Counted from the stretch's first letter, positions 42,975 to 53,136 are shown. The stretch is DNA of 64,000 nt from Pleurocapsa sp. MO_226.B13 (GCA_030064795.1 JASJEI010000001.1:1-64000), one strand, 5' to 3'. Translations and numbers: made by a program. The notes: a model not told the origin generated them from the letters alone.

Positions 42975-43868
42975 TCAAATAGAATTATTGTAGTAATCAA
43001 TTATGCTTTGACGGTAAAATAGAGGCATTCCCGTATCGTAGTATTGTCCCTTAACTAAATAGGCGATCGCCATATTTTGTTGTCTTAATTTTTCCAGGCA
43101 AGTTGTTAGTTGAAATTCTCCTTTGTAACGGAGGTTATTGTCAATTTCAGCAGCTAATAAATTAAATATTTCCGACTCTAAAATATACATACCAAAAACA
43201 CCTAAAAATTGATTTTCAGCCATTCCAGGTACTCTTAAATATTTCTGAGCGTATTCTAAAGTTGGTTTTTCATAGATCTGAGTAATTTCTAAAATAGATT
43301 GGTTGGTTTTCCAATTGCCAGCAACACAACCAGCCTTATGAATAATATCTCCACTCATCACAGTGATACCAATGACGCTAGTATTTACCCGCTCGTAGAT
43401 ATCAAGCAGTTGTTTGGCACAAGAAATCTCTATTTGGGAAGTATAAACATGATCTCCTAAAAGTAATAAAAACGGTTCATTATTTACCCAGTCTTTAGCA
43501 CAAAAAACTGCATGACCAAAACCTTCTGGTTCGGTTTGTCGCAAAATAGTCACGCGATCGCCAAGCTCTTTTAAGTACTGGCTATATTGTCTGTTTTCTG
43601 CTGAAAGTTTTTGCCATAGTTCGGGTTGGGGCGAAGAATGAAAAAAATCTTCAAACAAATCGCGATCGCTTTGTTGCACGACAATTCCTATTTCTTCGAT
43701 ACCCGCGCTAACTGCTTCTTCGACAATAGCCAGAATAATTGGTTTGGCACGTCCATCTTTGTCGATAATGGGAAACAATTCTTTTTTCAAAGCTTTGGTA
43801 GCAGGATACATTCGCGTTCCAAAACCTGCTGCTGGAATTACAGCTTTTCTAACTGATTTATTAGACAT
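42975..43868 (-). CDS. galU: UTP-glucose-1-phosphate uridylyltransferase-like enzyme
   Basis: The 297-residue protein carries the pyrophosphorylase motif KAVIPAAGFGTRMYPATKALKKELFPI, then GIEEIGIVVQQSDRDLFEDFF, GFGHAVFCAKDWV and LLLGDHVY, which fit the GalU group. It would make UDP-glucose for polysaccharides and glycolipids. The usual Asp after GD is here His (GDHVY), a variant seen in a subgroup, so strict GalU activity is likely but not certain. It is divergent from the CAP-domain remnant. Confidence 0.82.
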   Translation of the reverse strand: MSNKSVRKAVIPAAGFGTRMYPATKALKKELFPIIDKDGRAKPIILAIVEEAVSAGIEEIGIVVQQSDRDLFEDFFHSSPQPELWQKLSAENRQYSQYLKELGDRVTILRQTEPEGFGHAVFCAKDWVNNEPFLLLLGDHVYTSQIEISCAKQLLDIYERVNTSVIGITVMSGDIIHKAGCVAGNWKTNQSILEITQIYEKPTLEYAQKYLRVPGMAENQFLGVFGMYILESEIFNLLAAEIDNNLRYKGEFQLTTCLEKLRQQNMAIAYLVKGQYYDTGMPLFYRQSIIDYYNNSI

Positions 43869-43924
43869 CTAATTGAATTAAAACTTGAGATGTTTTAAAT
43901 CATATAATATCCAAGACTTTAGAA

Positions 43925-44278
43925 GTGGCTAAACTGACTAATCAGGTACGTGCTAAATACCGTTTAAGACCTTTACGCTCCAATTGCCGATTATACAAAG
44001 CGGCTCAAAATCACACAGTAAATATGGTCAAAATGAGAAGAATAAGTCATACAGGTTCTGATGGTTCTAGTGTAGGGGTTCGGGTAAAAAGAGTTGGGTA
44101 TCAATATTCAGCAGTTGCTGAAAATGTTGCCAAAGGTCAAAAAACTCCCTCGCAAGTTGTACAATCTTGGATGAACAGTCCTGGACATCGCAAGAATATT
44201 CTTAATCCTAAGTATACTGAAATTGGAATTGGGTACTCAAATAATTATTGGACTCAAGTATTTGGTAGATCGCGATGA
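43925..44278 (+). CDS. CAP/SCP-domain protein, probably lacking its signal peptide
   Basis: The frame encodes a nearly complete CAP core: LTNQVRAKYRLRPLRSN, KAAQNHTVNMVKMRRISHTG, SAVAENVAKGQKTPSQVVQSW, MNSPGHRKNILNPKYTEIGIGY. The start is a GTG at 43925, and the frame is open only to 43889 with no signal peptide, although CAP proteins of this group are secreted. The N-terminal part therefore seems to be lost or never translated, and the gene may be inactive. It is divergent from the GalU-like gene, 56 bases away. A second broken CAP gene lies at 13059-13431. Confidence 0.7.
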   Translation: MAKLTNQVRAKYRLRPLRSNCRLYKAAQNHTVNMVKMRRISHTGSDGSSVGVRVKRVGYQYSAVAENVAKGQKTPSQVVQSWMNSPGHRKNILNPKYTEIGIGYSNNYWTQVFGRSR

Positions 44279-44503
44279 AATAAGGGTGCGCTCAAAAACA
44301 ATTGGTAGAGGAGAAAAGACTCAGATCGATTAAATACTTTGTGGTTTTGATAACTTTTCTCTTGACTCTTAAAGCTGATTTATGGCTTGAAAAAACACCA
44401 CACTTTCATTAATAATTTCCGCTCGGGCGATCGCCTTGGAAGAAGGTGTTACTAGCTCGGCAAAAAAGTGAATTGTTTAACTACTAATTCCACAGGTAGA
44501 AAA

Positions 44504-44941
44504 ATGGAAAAAATAATAGATTTTGTTAAAAGCTTATTTTCTCCCAAAGCTTTGTTAGGTTTTATCGTTGGTATTGCCATAGGTTTCATGGCGACAAAGA
44601 TAATTAATATTACTCCTGAACATAATATCCATATTGGAGAATTTTTTGCTGCCATATTGGTGAGTATGTATTTTTGGCTTTACTGCGTACAAGTCAAAAT
44701 TAAATTAGCAATACCTTTTAAATTTATAATCGCCTTTTTAATTGTTGCTCTATTGTCTATTGATAGTTTGTGGTTAGTTCGTCAGCCAATTCTGCTATTT
44801 GTCGCAGGTAGCCAAGAAAACCCCAACGTTCCACCTTTTGATACTTTAAGCTACATGATTAGCTACGGTATTATTTGTGTGTTTATTGGCGGTTTGATAG
44901 AGACTATTTGGGGCATTGAAAAGAAAAATTCTTCCCAATAG
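44504..44941 (+). CDS. Hypothetical membrane protein
   Basis: From the ATG at 44504 the product has 145 residues with four hydrophobic segments (FSPKALLGFIVGIAIGFMAT, FFAAILVSMYFWLYCVQ, FIIAFLIVALLSIDSLW and SYGIICVFIGGLIETIW). A longer frame from 44468 adds 12 polar residues. I do not recognise the family. It stands between the CAP remnant and a transposase fragment, in an accessory stretch. Confidence 0.6.
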   Translation: MEKIIDFVKSLFSPKALLGFIVGIAIGFMATKIINITPEHNIHIGEFFAAILVSMYFWLYCVQVKIKLAIPFKFIIAFLIVALLSIDSLWLVRQPILLFVAGSQENPNVPPFDTLSYMISYGIICVFIGGLIETIWGIEKKNSSQ

Positions 44942-44959
44942 ATAAACGAATGTCTTCGC

Positions 44960-45196
44960 TTACAACAAGTCAGGAACTATTAGTTTATGTGCCGTATGAA
45001 CTGGTGCATTATCTAGCTGAATAATATGTATTTCTTGACTGTATGCTTGGGAAAACTGTTTCAAAAAACCCCCTAAAAAATCGCAATTAAAATGTGAAAA
45101 CTCATAGAAGAAGCTTCTACCCTTTAATGGGTCAACTAATCCATATATATAGTAGTAGCTATAATGCCATTGGAAAATCTTTGGTACTCCAGACAT
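44960..45196 (-). pseudogene. IS630-family transposase fragment
   Basis: The 78-codon frame carries part of an IS630/Tc1-type DDE core: GRSFFYEFSHFNCDFLGGFL and IIQLDNAPVHTAHKLIVPD, where the Asp in LDNAPVH is the second catalytic residue. The first Asp region and the end with the final Glu are missing, and no terminal repeats were found. It is a relic of a former insertion. Confidence 0.75.
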
Positions 45197-45440
45197 CCCA
45201 AAAATTTTTTATTTTTGTTATTCTACCAAGTCTCTCATTACTTTTGATAAATGGTATAACCACTAACCACTAACTCCGAATTCCGAACTCAGGGGCGACC
45301 CCGCGTCTATCACGGATACCGCTGAGTCAACGACTTGCTTCGCAAACGCATATCGGCGTAAGACGTTTATCCCCGAATGGGGGTTTATGCCCGAATGGGT
45401 GCAAGGGAATGCGCCCCTGCACGAATTCCGAACTCTCAAA
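45197..45440. other. Spacer with short direct repeats
   Basis: No gene was found. GAATTCCGAACTC occurs at about 45277-45289 and again at 45423-45435, bracketing about 130 bases with CCCCGAATGGGGG and GCCCGAATGGG units. This looks like a small repeat insertion at the 3' end of the CHAT gene. Confidence 0.45.
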
Positions 45441-48077
45441 TCATTGCCAGTTGCCTACCAAAACATAAGGGGCCCAATAGTAAGGATGGGGTGGTATATT
45501 CTCAAGTTCTGGGGATGGGGGATTATTATCTAAAAAATCAATTAAAGACAACTGAGCCTTCCTTAGAGCGGATACTTTTTTGGCCGCTGGGTTTTCAAAT
45601 TCGCGATAAAACTGGCTCATTAGTCGAGCGGTGGAAGCATCATCCACCGACCAGAGCGAAGCTATAGTACTACTAGTTCCCGATCGCACGGCGACTCCTG
45701 CTAAACCTAATATCGCTCGTTCGTCTCCCGTAGCCGTATCACAAGCACTGAGAACTACTAATTCTGGTTGAGTATTGCCAGAACTGAGTAAAGTACTTAA
45801 AGTTTCAATATCAATTATTTCGCGATCGCCCGTGACGATAAATGTTTGTTCGGGATCGGAACTAAAGACTCCATGAGTCGCTAAATGGATGACGGAAAAA
45901 TCCGCTTGCAGTTGTTGTTTGATACTCGCGCTAGTAAATTCTTGATTTAGTAATTGGCGAGTTTGAGGAAAGATATCTTCAATTTGCTCTAATTCTAGAG
46001 GAACGTTGGCGAGAGCGGGAAAAATATTGCCTCTAATTTCCACCTGCTGGCTTAAACCCGCTGCTAATACTTTGACATCTTTTTTCGGGGTTGGTTGGGG
46101 ATCGAGTAACTGTAAACTGGGGGCGAGAGCTACTGCATACTTTTCTAGCAGATATTGTTGACCATCATAAAGGGCAGCAATTGGTACATTTTGGAGTCGT
46201 CCGTTGAGGACAAATACGAGAGTCTCGACCCGCTCGGCAGTTAAGGTGGGAGTCAAAGGTTCAATTAACCAGCGATATATCTGTTGCATCATTGGTAAGA
46301 GGGTCTGCATATTCTCAGTAACTTCTTCAGGGTCGAGAGGAGTCGTACTAAAAATATTGACCGCAGAATCGTTGATGCTGGGATTGTAAAGATTGTCGTA
46401 GATTAGATCTATAGTTTGGTTGACAGTCGTTTCGGGAACTTTAGTAGTAAATCTTTGTAATGGTCGGTTGGGTAGAGACAAAATTATCTCTAGGCGATCG
46501 CCTAAAACAATGGGATAGATAACCGCAGCTTGAGGATCTAACTTGTCAATGGTTACAGCCACATCCGCAGTTTCTAAACAGGGGTCTTGAAAAAAGTTGT
46601 CTAATTCTGCTAGTTGCAAAGATTCAATCACTTGACGCGCTAGCTCTAAATTAGAAGAAGTTTGATTATTTATCGCAGCAAATTGCAGCGATTTTTGTGC
46701 TTGAAAAGAATCTGCCCTTAGCAGTAAGTTAGCTAAACTCAAATATACTGGTCTGACTTCTTGTAGAAAATCAAATTGCACCACTTGATTATTAGCGTTG
46801 AGATCGGCGCGAAGCGACTGGAGAGTATTAAAAGCCGAAGTGTATGCCGAAATCGCTTCGGGAATTTTGTCTTGTTGTTCTAATATTTGACCCAATTGGG
46901 ACTGCCAGAGATAAATTACTTCCCTAGCATCATTAACAATACTTTGTCCTTGGGCAGTAATTAAAGCTTGGTTGGTAAAAGCAGTCGCCTGGGATAATTC
47001 TCCTTGCAGAGCATAATATTGACCCAAATAACCTAAAGCATAACTTTCTCCTAACCTATCTTCGATCGCCTTGGCTTGAGCTAAAGCGGTTTGTAAAATT
47101 GATTCTATCTTTTCGATTTGTCCTAACTTTAACAGGCTAAGAGTATAGTTAATTTGAGCATAGATACCCTGATGACTGGCAGCGATCTGACTCCAACTGT
47201 TGTCAATGGCAGTAATTAAATTGTTTTTGGTCTTGGTTAATCTAAGCTCTAGTAAATTAGAAAAATTAGTTGCAGCATCCACCAAACCAGTTTGCTTGAA
47301 TCGTTGCCAGGTCTTAATCCGTCTTGTAGTTTGACTTTGCCACCAGTCTTCGATTTCAATTAATAAATCTAGATAATTAAGTCGTGCCTGGATTTGGGTA
47401 ATAGGTGCAGCACGGTTGAGAGTAGCAGCGTTTTCGTAAGCACTAAAGGCATCTTGATAGGGTTCTAAAGCCAGTTTTGGTTCCTGGCGGTCGATAATTT
47501 CTGTAATCAGATCGTAACTCCAGCGATCGCGAGTTTGATTTGCCAAGGCTTGCTCGACATTACCCAAAGCTAAAAGGGTCGCTCCTAGTTGGGGATAATT
47601 TTCCAGAGCGGATTTACTTAAATTTAATACTGTTTGCGACTGTTCTAGTCTACCTCTGCGGAGTAGTACGGAACCAAGACTGCGTAAACCGACACCCTGA
47701 GTCGTTGAGATCCTGGTTTGACTTTTAATTTCTTCAACTAACTGGTTTATTTGCTGACTACTACAATCAGGCTTCTCAACCTCGAAAGCTGTGAGTAAAG
47801 TATTACAAGCTTTGGGATACAATCCTAGTTCCTGCAAAACTTGAGCTTGATTGATTAAACTTTTGCTGGTTCCCAGGCGATCGCCCTGTTCTCGATATGC
47901 TACTGCGGCTTGTTGCCAGGTAATGGCTGCGGAGGGTAGTTTGCCCGCACCATAAAGTTGTTGCGCCTCTAGTGCCAACTCTAGGGCATTCGGCTCCTGA
48001 GACTGGACGGGCCAATGTAATGTTACCGCTAACCAAAAAGCAACTAGAAAAATTAAAAATCGTTTAACACTGATCAT
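45441..48077 (-). CDS. Exported TPR-CHAT putative protease
   Basis: The 878-residue protein has a signal peptide (FLIFLVAFWLAVTLHWPVQS), TPR-like helical repeats over about 30-480 (for example EQALANQTRDRW and YALGYLGQYYALQGELSQA) and a C-terminal CHAT domain. The caspase-like catalytic pair is His735 in VIHLATHGVFSS and Cys779 in LVVLSACDTATG, followed by GLAGVAVRSGTSSTIASLWSVDD. CHAT enzymes are cysteine proteases related to separase and caspases. The gene is 75 bases downstream of the TpsB gene on the same strand, so they probably form an operon and act together at the cell envelope. The protease target is unknown. Confidence 0.9.
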   Translation of the reverse strand: MISVKRFLIFLVAFWLAVTLHWPVQSQEPNALELALEAQQLYGAGKLPSAAITWQQAAVAYREQGDRLGTSKSLINQAQVLQELGLYPKACNTLLTAFEVEKPDCSSQQINQLVEEIKSQTRISTTQGVGLRSLGSVLLRRGRLEQSQTVLNLSKSALENYPQLGATLLALGNVEQALANQTRDRWSYDLITEIIDRQEPKLALEPYQDAFSAYENAATLNRAAPITQIQARLNYLDLLIEIEDWWQSQTTRRIKTWQRFKQTGLVDAATNFSNLLELRLTKTKNNLITAIDNSWSQIAASHQGIYAQINYTLSLLKLGQIEKIESILQTALAQAKAIEDRLGESYALGYLGQYYALQGELSQATAFTNQALITAQGQSIVNDAREVIYLWQSQLGQILEQQDKIPEAISAYTSAFNTLQSLRADLNANNQVVQFDFLQEVRPVYLSLANLLLRADSFQAQKSLQFAAINNQTSSNLELARQVIESLQLAELDNFFQDPCLETADVAVTIDKLDPQAAVIYPIVLGDRLEIILSLPNRPLQRFTTKVPETTVNQTIDLIYDNLYNPSINDSAVNIFSTTPLDPEEVTENMQTLLPMMQQIYRWLIEPLTPTLTAERVETLVFVLNGRLQNVPIAALYDGQQYLLEKYAVALAPSLQLLDPQPTPKKDVKVLAAGLSQQVEIRGNIFPALANVPLELEQIEDIFPQTRQLLNQEFTSASIKQQLQADFSVIHLATHGVFSSDPEQTFIVTGDREIIDIETLSTLLSSGNTQPELVVLSACDTATGDERAILGLAGVAVRSGTSSTIASLWSVDDASTARLMSQFYREFENPAAKKVSALRKAQLSLIDFLDNNPPSPELENIPPHPYYWAPYVLVGNWQ

Positions 48078-48152
48078 AAAAAGTACGGGAGTAGTGAAAC
48101 CAACGTGCTATCGGCCGTTGGAGCGTCAATAATTATTTAACATTGGTTGTTA

Positions 48153-50105
48153 TCAAAATAAATCGTATTGCAATTGCAGATAAACTCCACTTTCTTGTAA
48201 AGTATCATCCTTTGAATCAGTATTAATCAGAGGAATACCCCAATCTATCCGCCCTGATAACCGTTCTTCTGTCTGAAAGATTAAACCAACTCCTGTACCC
48301 AATAGAGTACTAAACTCTGTTTCTTCGCCATCGGCATTCCAGCCCGTACCAAAATCGATAAAGGGACTAACCTGAAGACTAGCATCAATCTGGGGCAAGC
48401 GAGCAATAGGCAAGCGTAATTCTGCACTGGCAGAAAAACCATTGTCGGTAAGTAGAGCATCTTGACGATAACCGCGCACTGTGGCAGCACCGCCCAAGCT
48501 AAATTGCTCTGTAGGTATCAAAGGTTCGGTAGCTAACTGTAACTGCGAGCGTAAGAGTATAGTCGAACCAACAGCAGGAATACCTCTAGGAGTACTTAGC
48601 AATCGTAAATAGGATGCCTGTCCTCGCCAGGCAAAAAATTGGCTATCAGGCTCTTCAGCGTTAATTGTGGCATCAAAGACATCAAGCCCCAGATCGAATT
48701 GCGAACGAATAGCAATTACTTGTCTGGGATTGCGCTGTAACCATTCTTGACCCAGACTCAAAACCGAGGTACGAATTTCTCCTCGGCTATTAGTTCCTGG
48801 AGAGATCGGTTCTGGCTCATCGAGAACTGTAATCTCGCTTTCTCTTCTGGATGCAGTCAGACTGAGAGCAAATTCTTGACTTACTTCTGGCTTGGCCGTA
48901 CGGATAATTGGTTGTCGCCAAGTTAAATTGTAGTTACGAGATTCAATATCAATGTCTGCATCTTCAAAGTCAAATTCGACAATTTCATTTTGAGTCAAAC
49001 TAAAATCAAAGCTAAGAGTACCCTCACGGGAATTAAGCGGTAAAACATAACCGCCTTCATAGCGATCGCTACCGTCAGTATTGAGATAGCTAAAGGAAAA
49101 TTTATCTCCAATTCCAAACAAATTAGCTTCGGTTAAACTTACGCCTCGTTCAAAAGTACCAATACTAGGGTTACGATTGTTGTTTAATCTAGCCTGCAAA
49201 GTAAAGGTATCCGCCCCTTTAACTGCAACTGACAAAGAATTAGTTCCTGGTCTAATTCCCGCAGATAGTTCTGCATCCACACTTTCAATCAGGGGATTTA
49301 GTTGTAGTAACTGTAGTGCTTCTTGGAGTCGATTGATGTTGAGAGGGGTTGAAGTGCTACTAGTTAGGCGATCGCGAATATATTTTTCTTGCAGTCTTCC
49401 TTGAGTAACCTCGACCTCAATCTCGGTTAAACTACCTTCAACTATCTGGATTTTTACTGTCGCCGAATCAAGATTTTGTTCGGGAATATAAGCCCCAGAG
49501 GTAATGTATCCCTGGTTGACATAAAATTCGGTAATCGCATTGGCTGCTTGGATCAATTGAGCAAAGGAAATTGGTTTGCCAACAAAATCGGCGAGTGCCT
49601 CTCTTAATTCTGCCTGAGTAAATACCGTATTCCCAACCAATTCAAATTCTTCAACCACAATTGTCCCAGGAATATCCAAGACTGATTCTGGTAATGGAGG
49701 CGCGTCCAGAGAATCCTCTAAAGGATTGGGATTAGGAGGTAACGGTTGAGGTTGCGGCGGTTGGGGGCGATCGGGAGTTAATGGTTCAACAGGCTGGGCG
49801 GAGACTGGAGAAGATTGGCGAAATATAGTCAGTACTAATAACAAGCCATAGAGCCAAAATCTTTCGATTTTTTTGAATCCCTGAAATTGTGAAGCCCGAT
49901 CGAATTGCCGACTGCAAATTAAAGCCCAATATAATCGAAGCTCTGAGGAACTAATTTTGATTTGGTATTTCGAGCGGCACTTAGTGAGATAGTAATTATC
50001 TTGAGGAGAGGTCGAGCGATCGCTCCAAGTCATCAAATATCCATCGTTTTTGGTAGTCAAATACCAGTTGACTTTCGATCTAGCAAAGCGTGATTCGGCG
50101 AACAT
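48153..50105 (-). CDS. TpsB / ShlB-FhaC-HecB family outer-membrane translocator
   Basis: TpsB proteins secrete large TpsA exoproteins through the outer membrane. This one has a signal-like segment at about 82-103 (FWLYGLLLVLTIFRQSSPVSA), a Pro-rich linker, two POTRA domains (VEEFELVGNTVFTQAELREAL, then TVKIQIVEGSLTEIEVE) and a beta-barrel with FSLGGAATVRGYRQDALL, the conserved segment of the L6 loop, plus the C-terminal YLQLQYDLF ending in Phe. Nearly 80 residues precede the signal with no Met after codon 25, so the true start is unclear; an alternative start codon is likely. No TpsA gene is adjacent; a CHAT protease gene follows instead. Confidence 0.9.
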   Translation of the reverse strand: MFAESRFARSKVNWYLTTKNDGYLMTWSDRSTSPQDNYYLTKCRSKYQIKISSSELRLYWALICSRQFDRASQFQGFKKIERFWLYGLLLVLTIFRQSSPVSAQPVEPLTPDRPQPPQPQPLPPNPNPLEDSLDAPPLPESVLDIPGTIVVEEFELVGNTVFTQAELREALADFVGKPISFAQLIQAANAITEFYVNQGYITSGAYIPEQNLDSATVKIQIVEGSLTEIEVEVTQGRLQEKYIRDRLTSSTSTPLNINRLQEALQLLQLNPLIESVDAELSAGIRPGTNSLSVAVKGADTFTLQARLNNNRNPSIGTFERGVSLTEANLFGIGDKFSFSYLNTDGSDRYEGGYVLPLNSREGTLSFDFSLTQNEIVEFDFEDADIDIESRNYNLTWRQPIIRTAKPEVSQEFALSLTASRRESEITVLDEPEPISPGTNSRGEIRTSVLSLGQEWLQRNPRQVIAIRSQFDLGLDVFDATINAEEPDSQFFAWRGQASYLRLLSTPRGIPAVGSTILLRSQLQLATEPLIPTEQFSLGGAATVRGYRQDALLTDNGFSASAELRLPIARLPQIDASLQVSPFIDFGTGWNADGEETEFSTLLGTGVGLIFQTEERLSGRIDWGIPLINTDSKDDTLQESGVYLQLQYDLF

Positions 50106-50547
50106 AAAAGCTAAAGAAATATATATTGAACACTATCTGGTATGGCAACTTTGACCGTGAAATTTGTCACATTGTAGTTATTGTATGGTTTAATGTTCCA
50201 CTTTGAAATTGCGGTTTAGATTTTGGTTCTAATTGCCAATCCAATAATGTTTGCAACAGATAAGAAAATAAATGCTATGACTGGATTCAGGTGAGTTCGG
50301 AGTCAGTTAACAGTTATCAGTTAACAGTTTCGATCTATTACTTCTTCCCCATCTCCCTGAAGCACCCTCTGCCTATCTGTAGAAAGCTTTAAAGTATTTC
50401 CGAAAATTTTTGGTTAGTCGATCTTCACCAATACCTCTTCCGAGATATGTCGCATTCATTCTTATATTTTATATGTCATTTCTCAGTTCACTGAGATCCA
50501 CTTAACATCTGCCCTGTGCCTTCCGAAGGCTTCTGCTTTCGGTCAAA
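50106..50547. other. Gene-free stretch
   Basis: These 442 bases hold the promoter region of the TpsB gene and the 3' flank of the SafE-like gene. Short direct repeats (CAGTTAACAGTTATCAGTTAACAG near 50306) are present. No open frame or terminator was clear. Confidence 0.4.
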
Positions 50548-51726
50548 TTATCTTTTTGGTCTGTTACACGCTCGCACTAATAATACCACCACACCTAATA
50601 AAACTACTAAACCAGTCCTCAATTTACTATTGAGGCTCAACTGCAAATCTCCTAAATAATTAGAGCCTGATAAGACAACGTGACTGACGGCAAAAATTAA
50701 AGCAGGTACGGTTAATAAGTGGATTTTACGCCAACGCGAACCGAGATTTTTAACCGCCAGATCGCTACTGGTAATAGCAGCAGGAAACATTAAAAATAAA
50801 CTTAAGATTCCACCACCGATTCCCAGACGATGTTGGGGTAACATAAAGGCGATCGCGTCTGGATTCCAGTTTAAGGAATGGTCTAACATATGGGCGGTAT
50901 GTGCCAGAGATAAGATAAAAGCACCCACTCCAATTGCGCGGCGATATTGCAACGGCGCAGCCCAAACTTCACTTAGAGGACGAGCGGTCAAAGCTAACAT
51001 CAGCAAAAGTAATGCACCATGTCCTGTATAGTCAATCATGGCATCTGTCCGCAAAAGAGTTAGGATACCAATAGCTAATGTTACCCATCCCCCCAAACGG
51101 AATAATTGACTGCGCCGATCCGCACTAATTTTAGAAGCTGATACTCCCACTCCCAACATGGTTGGCGTTGTACCCAAACCAAAACAGAACATGGTTACCG
51201 CACCAAGCAAGAGATTGCCTGTTTCTACTGCTTTGAGTTGTGCTGCGTACAAAAAACCACAGGGAATCAAACCCCAAACACTCCCTAGCAGTGCTGGTGT
51301 CCACCATCGTCGTTGCGATGCCAGCCGATCCATGCCCGAATTCAATCGATCGTGAATTATCCCCTGTAGTGGATGCAGATAGGGTAAACGGGGTAGCCAG
51401 TTGGGTTTAATTTGCCCTAAGCCAAACCAAATTAGCAATATTCCCGTGAAAATTGCCATTATTTGTCTAAAATTACTGCCTATCCCTGCCAACTGTCCAC
51501 TAGCGACAAAAGCAGAGCCTAAGCCCCCTAGGGCAGCCCCAACTATGCTGTAGCTAATAATTCTGCCAATATTCAGCAGCAAATGAAACCGCCAACTGTT
51601 AAATTTTTCGGGGTTGCGGTCTTGTTGGGATAAGGCAAAAGCTACCGTCAACGGGCCACACATTCCAATGCAGTGACCAAAGCTTCCCAAAAATCCTAAA
51701 GCAATAACTAGCAGTAGATCTAACAC
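50548..51726 (-). CDS. SafE/CcdA-like membrane protein (sulfite exporter TauE/SafE family)
   Basis: The 392-residue protein starts with a six-helix module bearing GFLGSFGHCIGMCGPLTVAF, whose Cys-x3-Cys resembles the redox-active thiols of CcdA/DsbD-type electron carriers and SafE proteins. WGLIPCGFLYAAQLKA adds a second Cys-containing helix. The C-terminal half has about five more helices and is not typical of the family. It lies 42 bases after the ccs1 gene on the same strand, so a role in passing reducing power to the lumen for cytochrome c maturation is likely. Confidence 0.8.
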   Translation of the reverse strand: MLDLLLVIALGFLGSFGHCIGMCGPLTVAFALSQQDRNPEKFNSWRFHLLLNIGRIISYSIVGAALGGLGSAFVASGQLAGIGSNFRQIMAIFTGILLIWFGLGQIKPNWLPRLPYLHPLQGIIHDRLNSGMDRLASQRRWWTPALLGSVWGLIPCGFLYAAQLKAVETGNLLLGAVTMFCFGLGTTPTMLGVGVSASKISADRRSQLFRLGGWVTLAIGILTLLRTDAMIDYTGHGALLLLMLALTARPLSEVWAAPLQYRRAIGVGAFILSLAHTAHMLDHSLNWNPDAIAFMLPQHRLGIGGGILSLFLMFPAAITSSDLAVKNLGSRWRKIHLLTVPALIFAVSHVVLSGSNYLGDLQLSLNSKLRTGLVVLLGVVVLLVRACNRPKR

Positions 51727-51768
51727 GATTTTGAACCGAACATATTATTAATTTGATTGGAAACCTTG

Positions 51769-53136
51769 TTAATTAAAGGCAGCGATACTCGGTTTGGAGG
51801 TAGTACCAGAATCAGTTTCTGCCGATAAACTCTCGATTACTCCTAAGATTTCCCGTTCAAAGGTGACTTGGGCGCGATTGGTTTTAGCACCAAAATAAAA
51901 GCGATCGTCATCTTCTAATGCCCATACTTGGGAATGGGAAAAGTAACTCATCACTACCCCAATCATCAGTAAAGCAAAACCCGTATAAACAATCGGTACG
52001 CCAGGATCGGCTTTGATCTGCAAACCAGTGCTGCCAATAATATCGAGTAGTTTAATCTCGATGCCATCAATGTTGACACTTTGACCGATACGAATCGCGC
52101 TAGTTAATTCACCCTGTTGGTTATAGATTAATGCTGTCCCCTGCAAGTCTTTGATCAACATCGATACCCCAGAACTGAGATCGGGTTTAGTAGGAATCCA
52201 GGTTCCCCAAATATTTCCCGCATCTAAAGTATCTAATTTGGCTACTGGTAATTGAAAGATCGGACTGTTGTTTAACTGCACCCGAATAGCAGCAATACTC
52301 CAATTAGTTTGATAGAGAGTTACACCATCGTAACGTAGGGGATGATTGACATAGATAGTGTCTCGTTTTAATTCTTCCCCACTGTCGGCAACAACGGAAA
52401 GGTCGGAATAAAATTGGTCGATATCCCCATTATCTGTGTAGTCGATCCAAAAACGATTGACTCTAACCGACCAATCGTCAGGTATCTGAGGTTTAGATAA
52501 AGGCCCCAATTCAATAATGTTTTGAATCTTAAAAGTATTGCCACTGGGAATCATTTCCTGGGCAAAAAATCCTGTAAAGATGCCCCACATTCCCCCGACT
52601 AGGACAATCAGCATTCCTAGATGTACTATTATCGGCCCGATTCGCCCCACAATACCTTTACGAGCATAAAGCGCGTTATCTTGTCGCCAGACTTTGTATT
52701 TTCGCTGTTCTAGTAAAGGAATTAGAGATTTAATCGAACCGCGATCTAACTCTGCGCTGAGGGCTAATTTCTCAAACTGCTTTGGTTTTTGATAGTATTT
52801 CCATCGGCGAGCAGCTTTTAATGCGGGTAATTGACGGGTAAAGGTACAGGCGGTTAAGCTTGCACCAAATAAAATTAATAAAGAAAGATACCACCAGGTA
52901 CTATAAACATGATTCAGACCCCAGGCTAAAATAACTTTCCAGGTCAAAAAGCCATAGAGGGCGGGACTTTCAGGATAGTTTTGTTGATAAAAACTGAGGG
53001 TTTCTGCCTGTTCGATAACCGTACCTGTAATACTGACTACAGCGATCGCCAGTAACAAAACAATTGCTAATTTTAAATTAGCAACAATTCCAACCAGACG
53101 ACGAAACAACAATTTTGGTGTTAAAGATGAATTCAT
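51769..53136 (-). CDS. ccs1: Cytochrome c biogenesis protein Ccs1 (ResB-like)
   Basis: Ccs1 (CcsB) works with CcsA in System II to deliver haem to apocytochrome c on the lumenal side. The 455-residue protein has three N-terminal membrane helices ([42 protein letters not shown] and [21 protein letters not shown]), a large lumenal domain with [16 protein letters not shown], and a C-terminal helix ([22 protein letters not shown]) containing a conserved His. Order and length are as in other cyanobacteria. It is followed by the SafE-like gene. ccsA is not in the window. Confidence 0.95.
   Translation of the reverse strand: MNSSLTPKLLFRRLVGIVANLKLAIVLLLAIAVVSITGTVIEQAETLSFYQQNYPESPALYGFLTWKVILAWGLNHVYSTWWYLSLLILFGASLTACTFTRQLPALKAARRWKYYQKPKQFEKLALSAELDRGSIKSLIPLLEQRKYKVWRQDNALYARKGIVGRIGPIIVHLGMLIVLVGGMWGIFTGFFAQEMIPSGNTFKIQNIIELGPLSKPQIPDDWSVRVNRFWIDYTDNGDIDQFYSDLSVVADSGEELKRDTIYVNHPLRYDGVTLYQTNWSIAAIRVQLNNSPIFQLPVAKLDTLDAGNIWGTWIPTKPDLSSGVSMLIKDLQGTALIYNQQGELTSAIRIGQSVNIDGIEIKLLDIIGSTGLQIKADPGVPIVYTGFALLMIGVVMSYFSHSQVWALEDDDRFYFGAKTNRAQVTFEREILGVIESLSAETDSGTTSKPSIAAFN

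Noticed and set aside
48281..48490. 69-codon minus-strand frame within the TpsB gene
   Set aside because: Same-strand out-of-frame reading of a well-supported beta-barrel gene.
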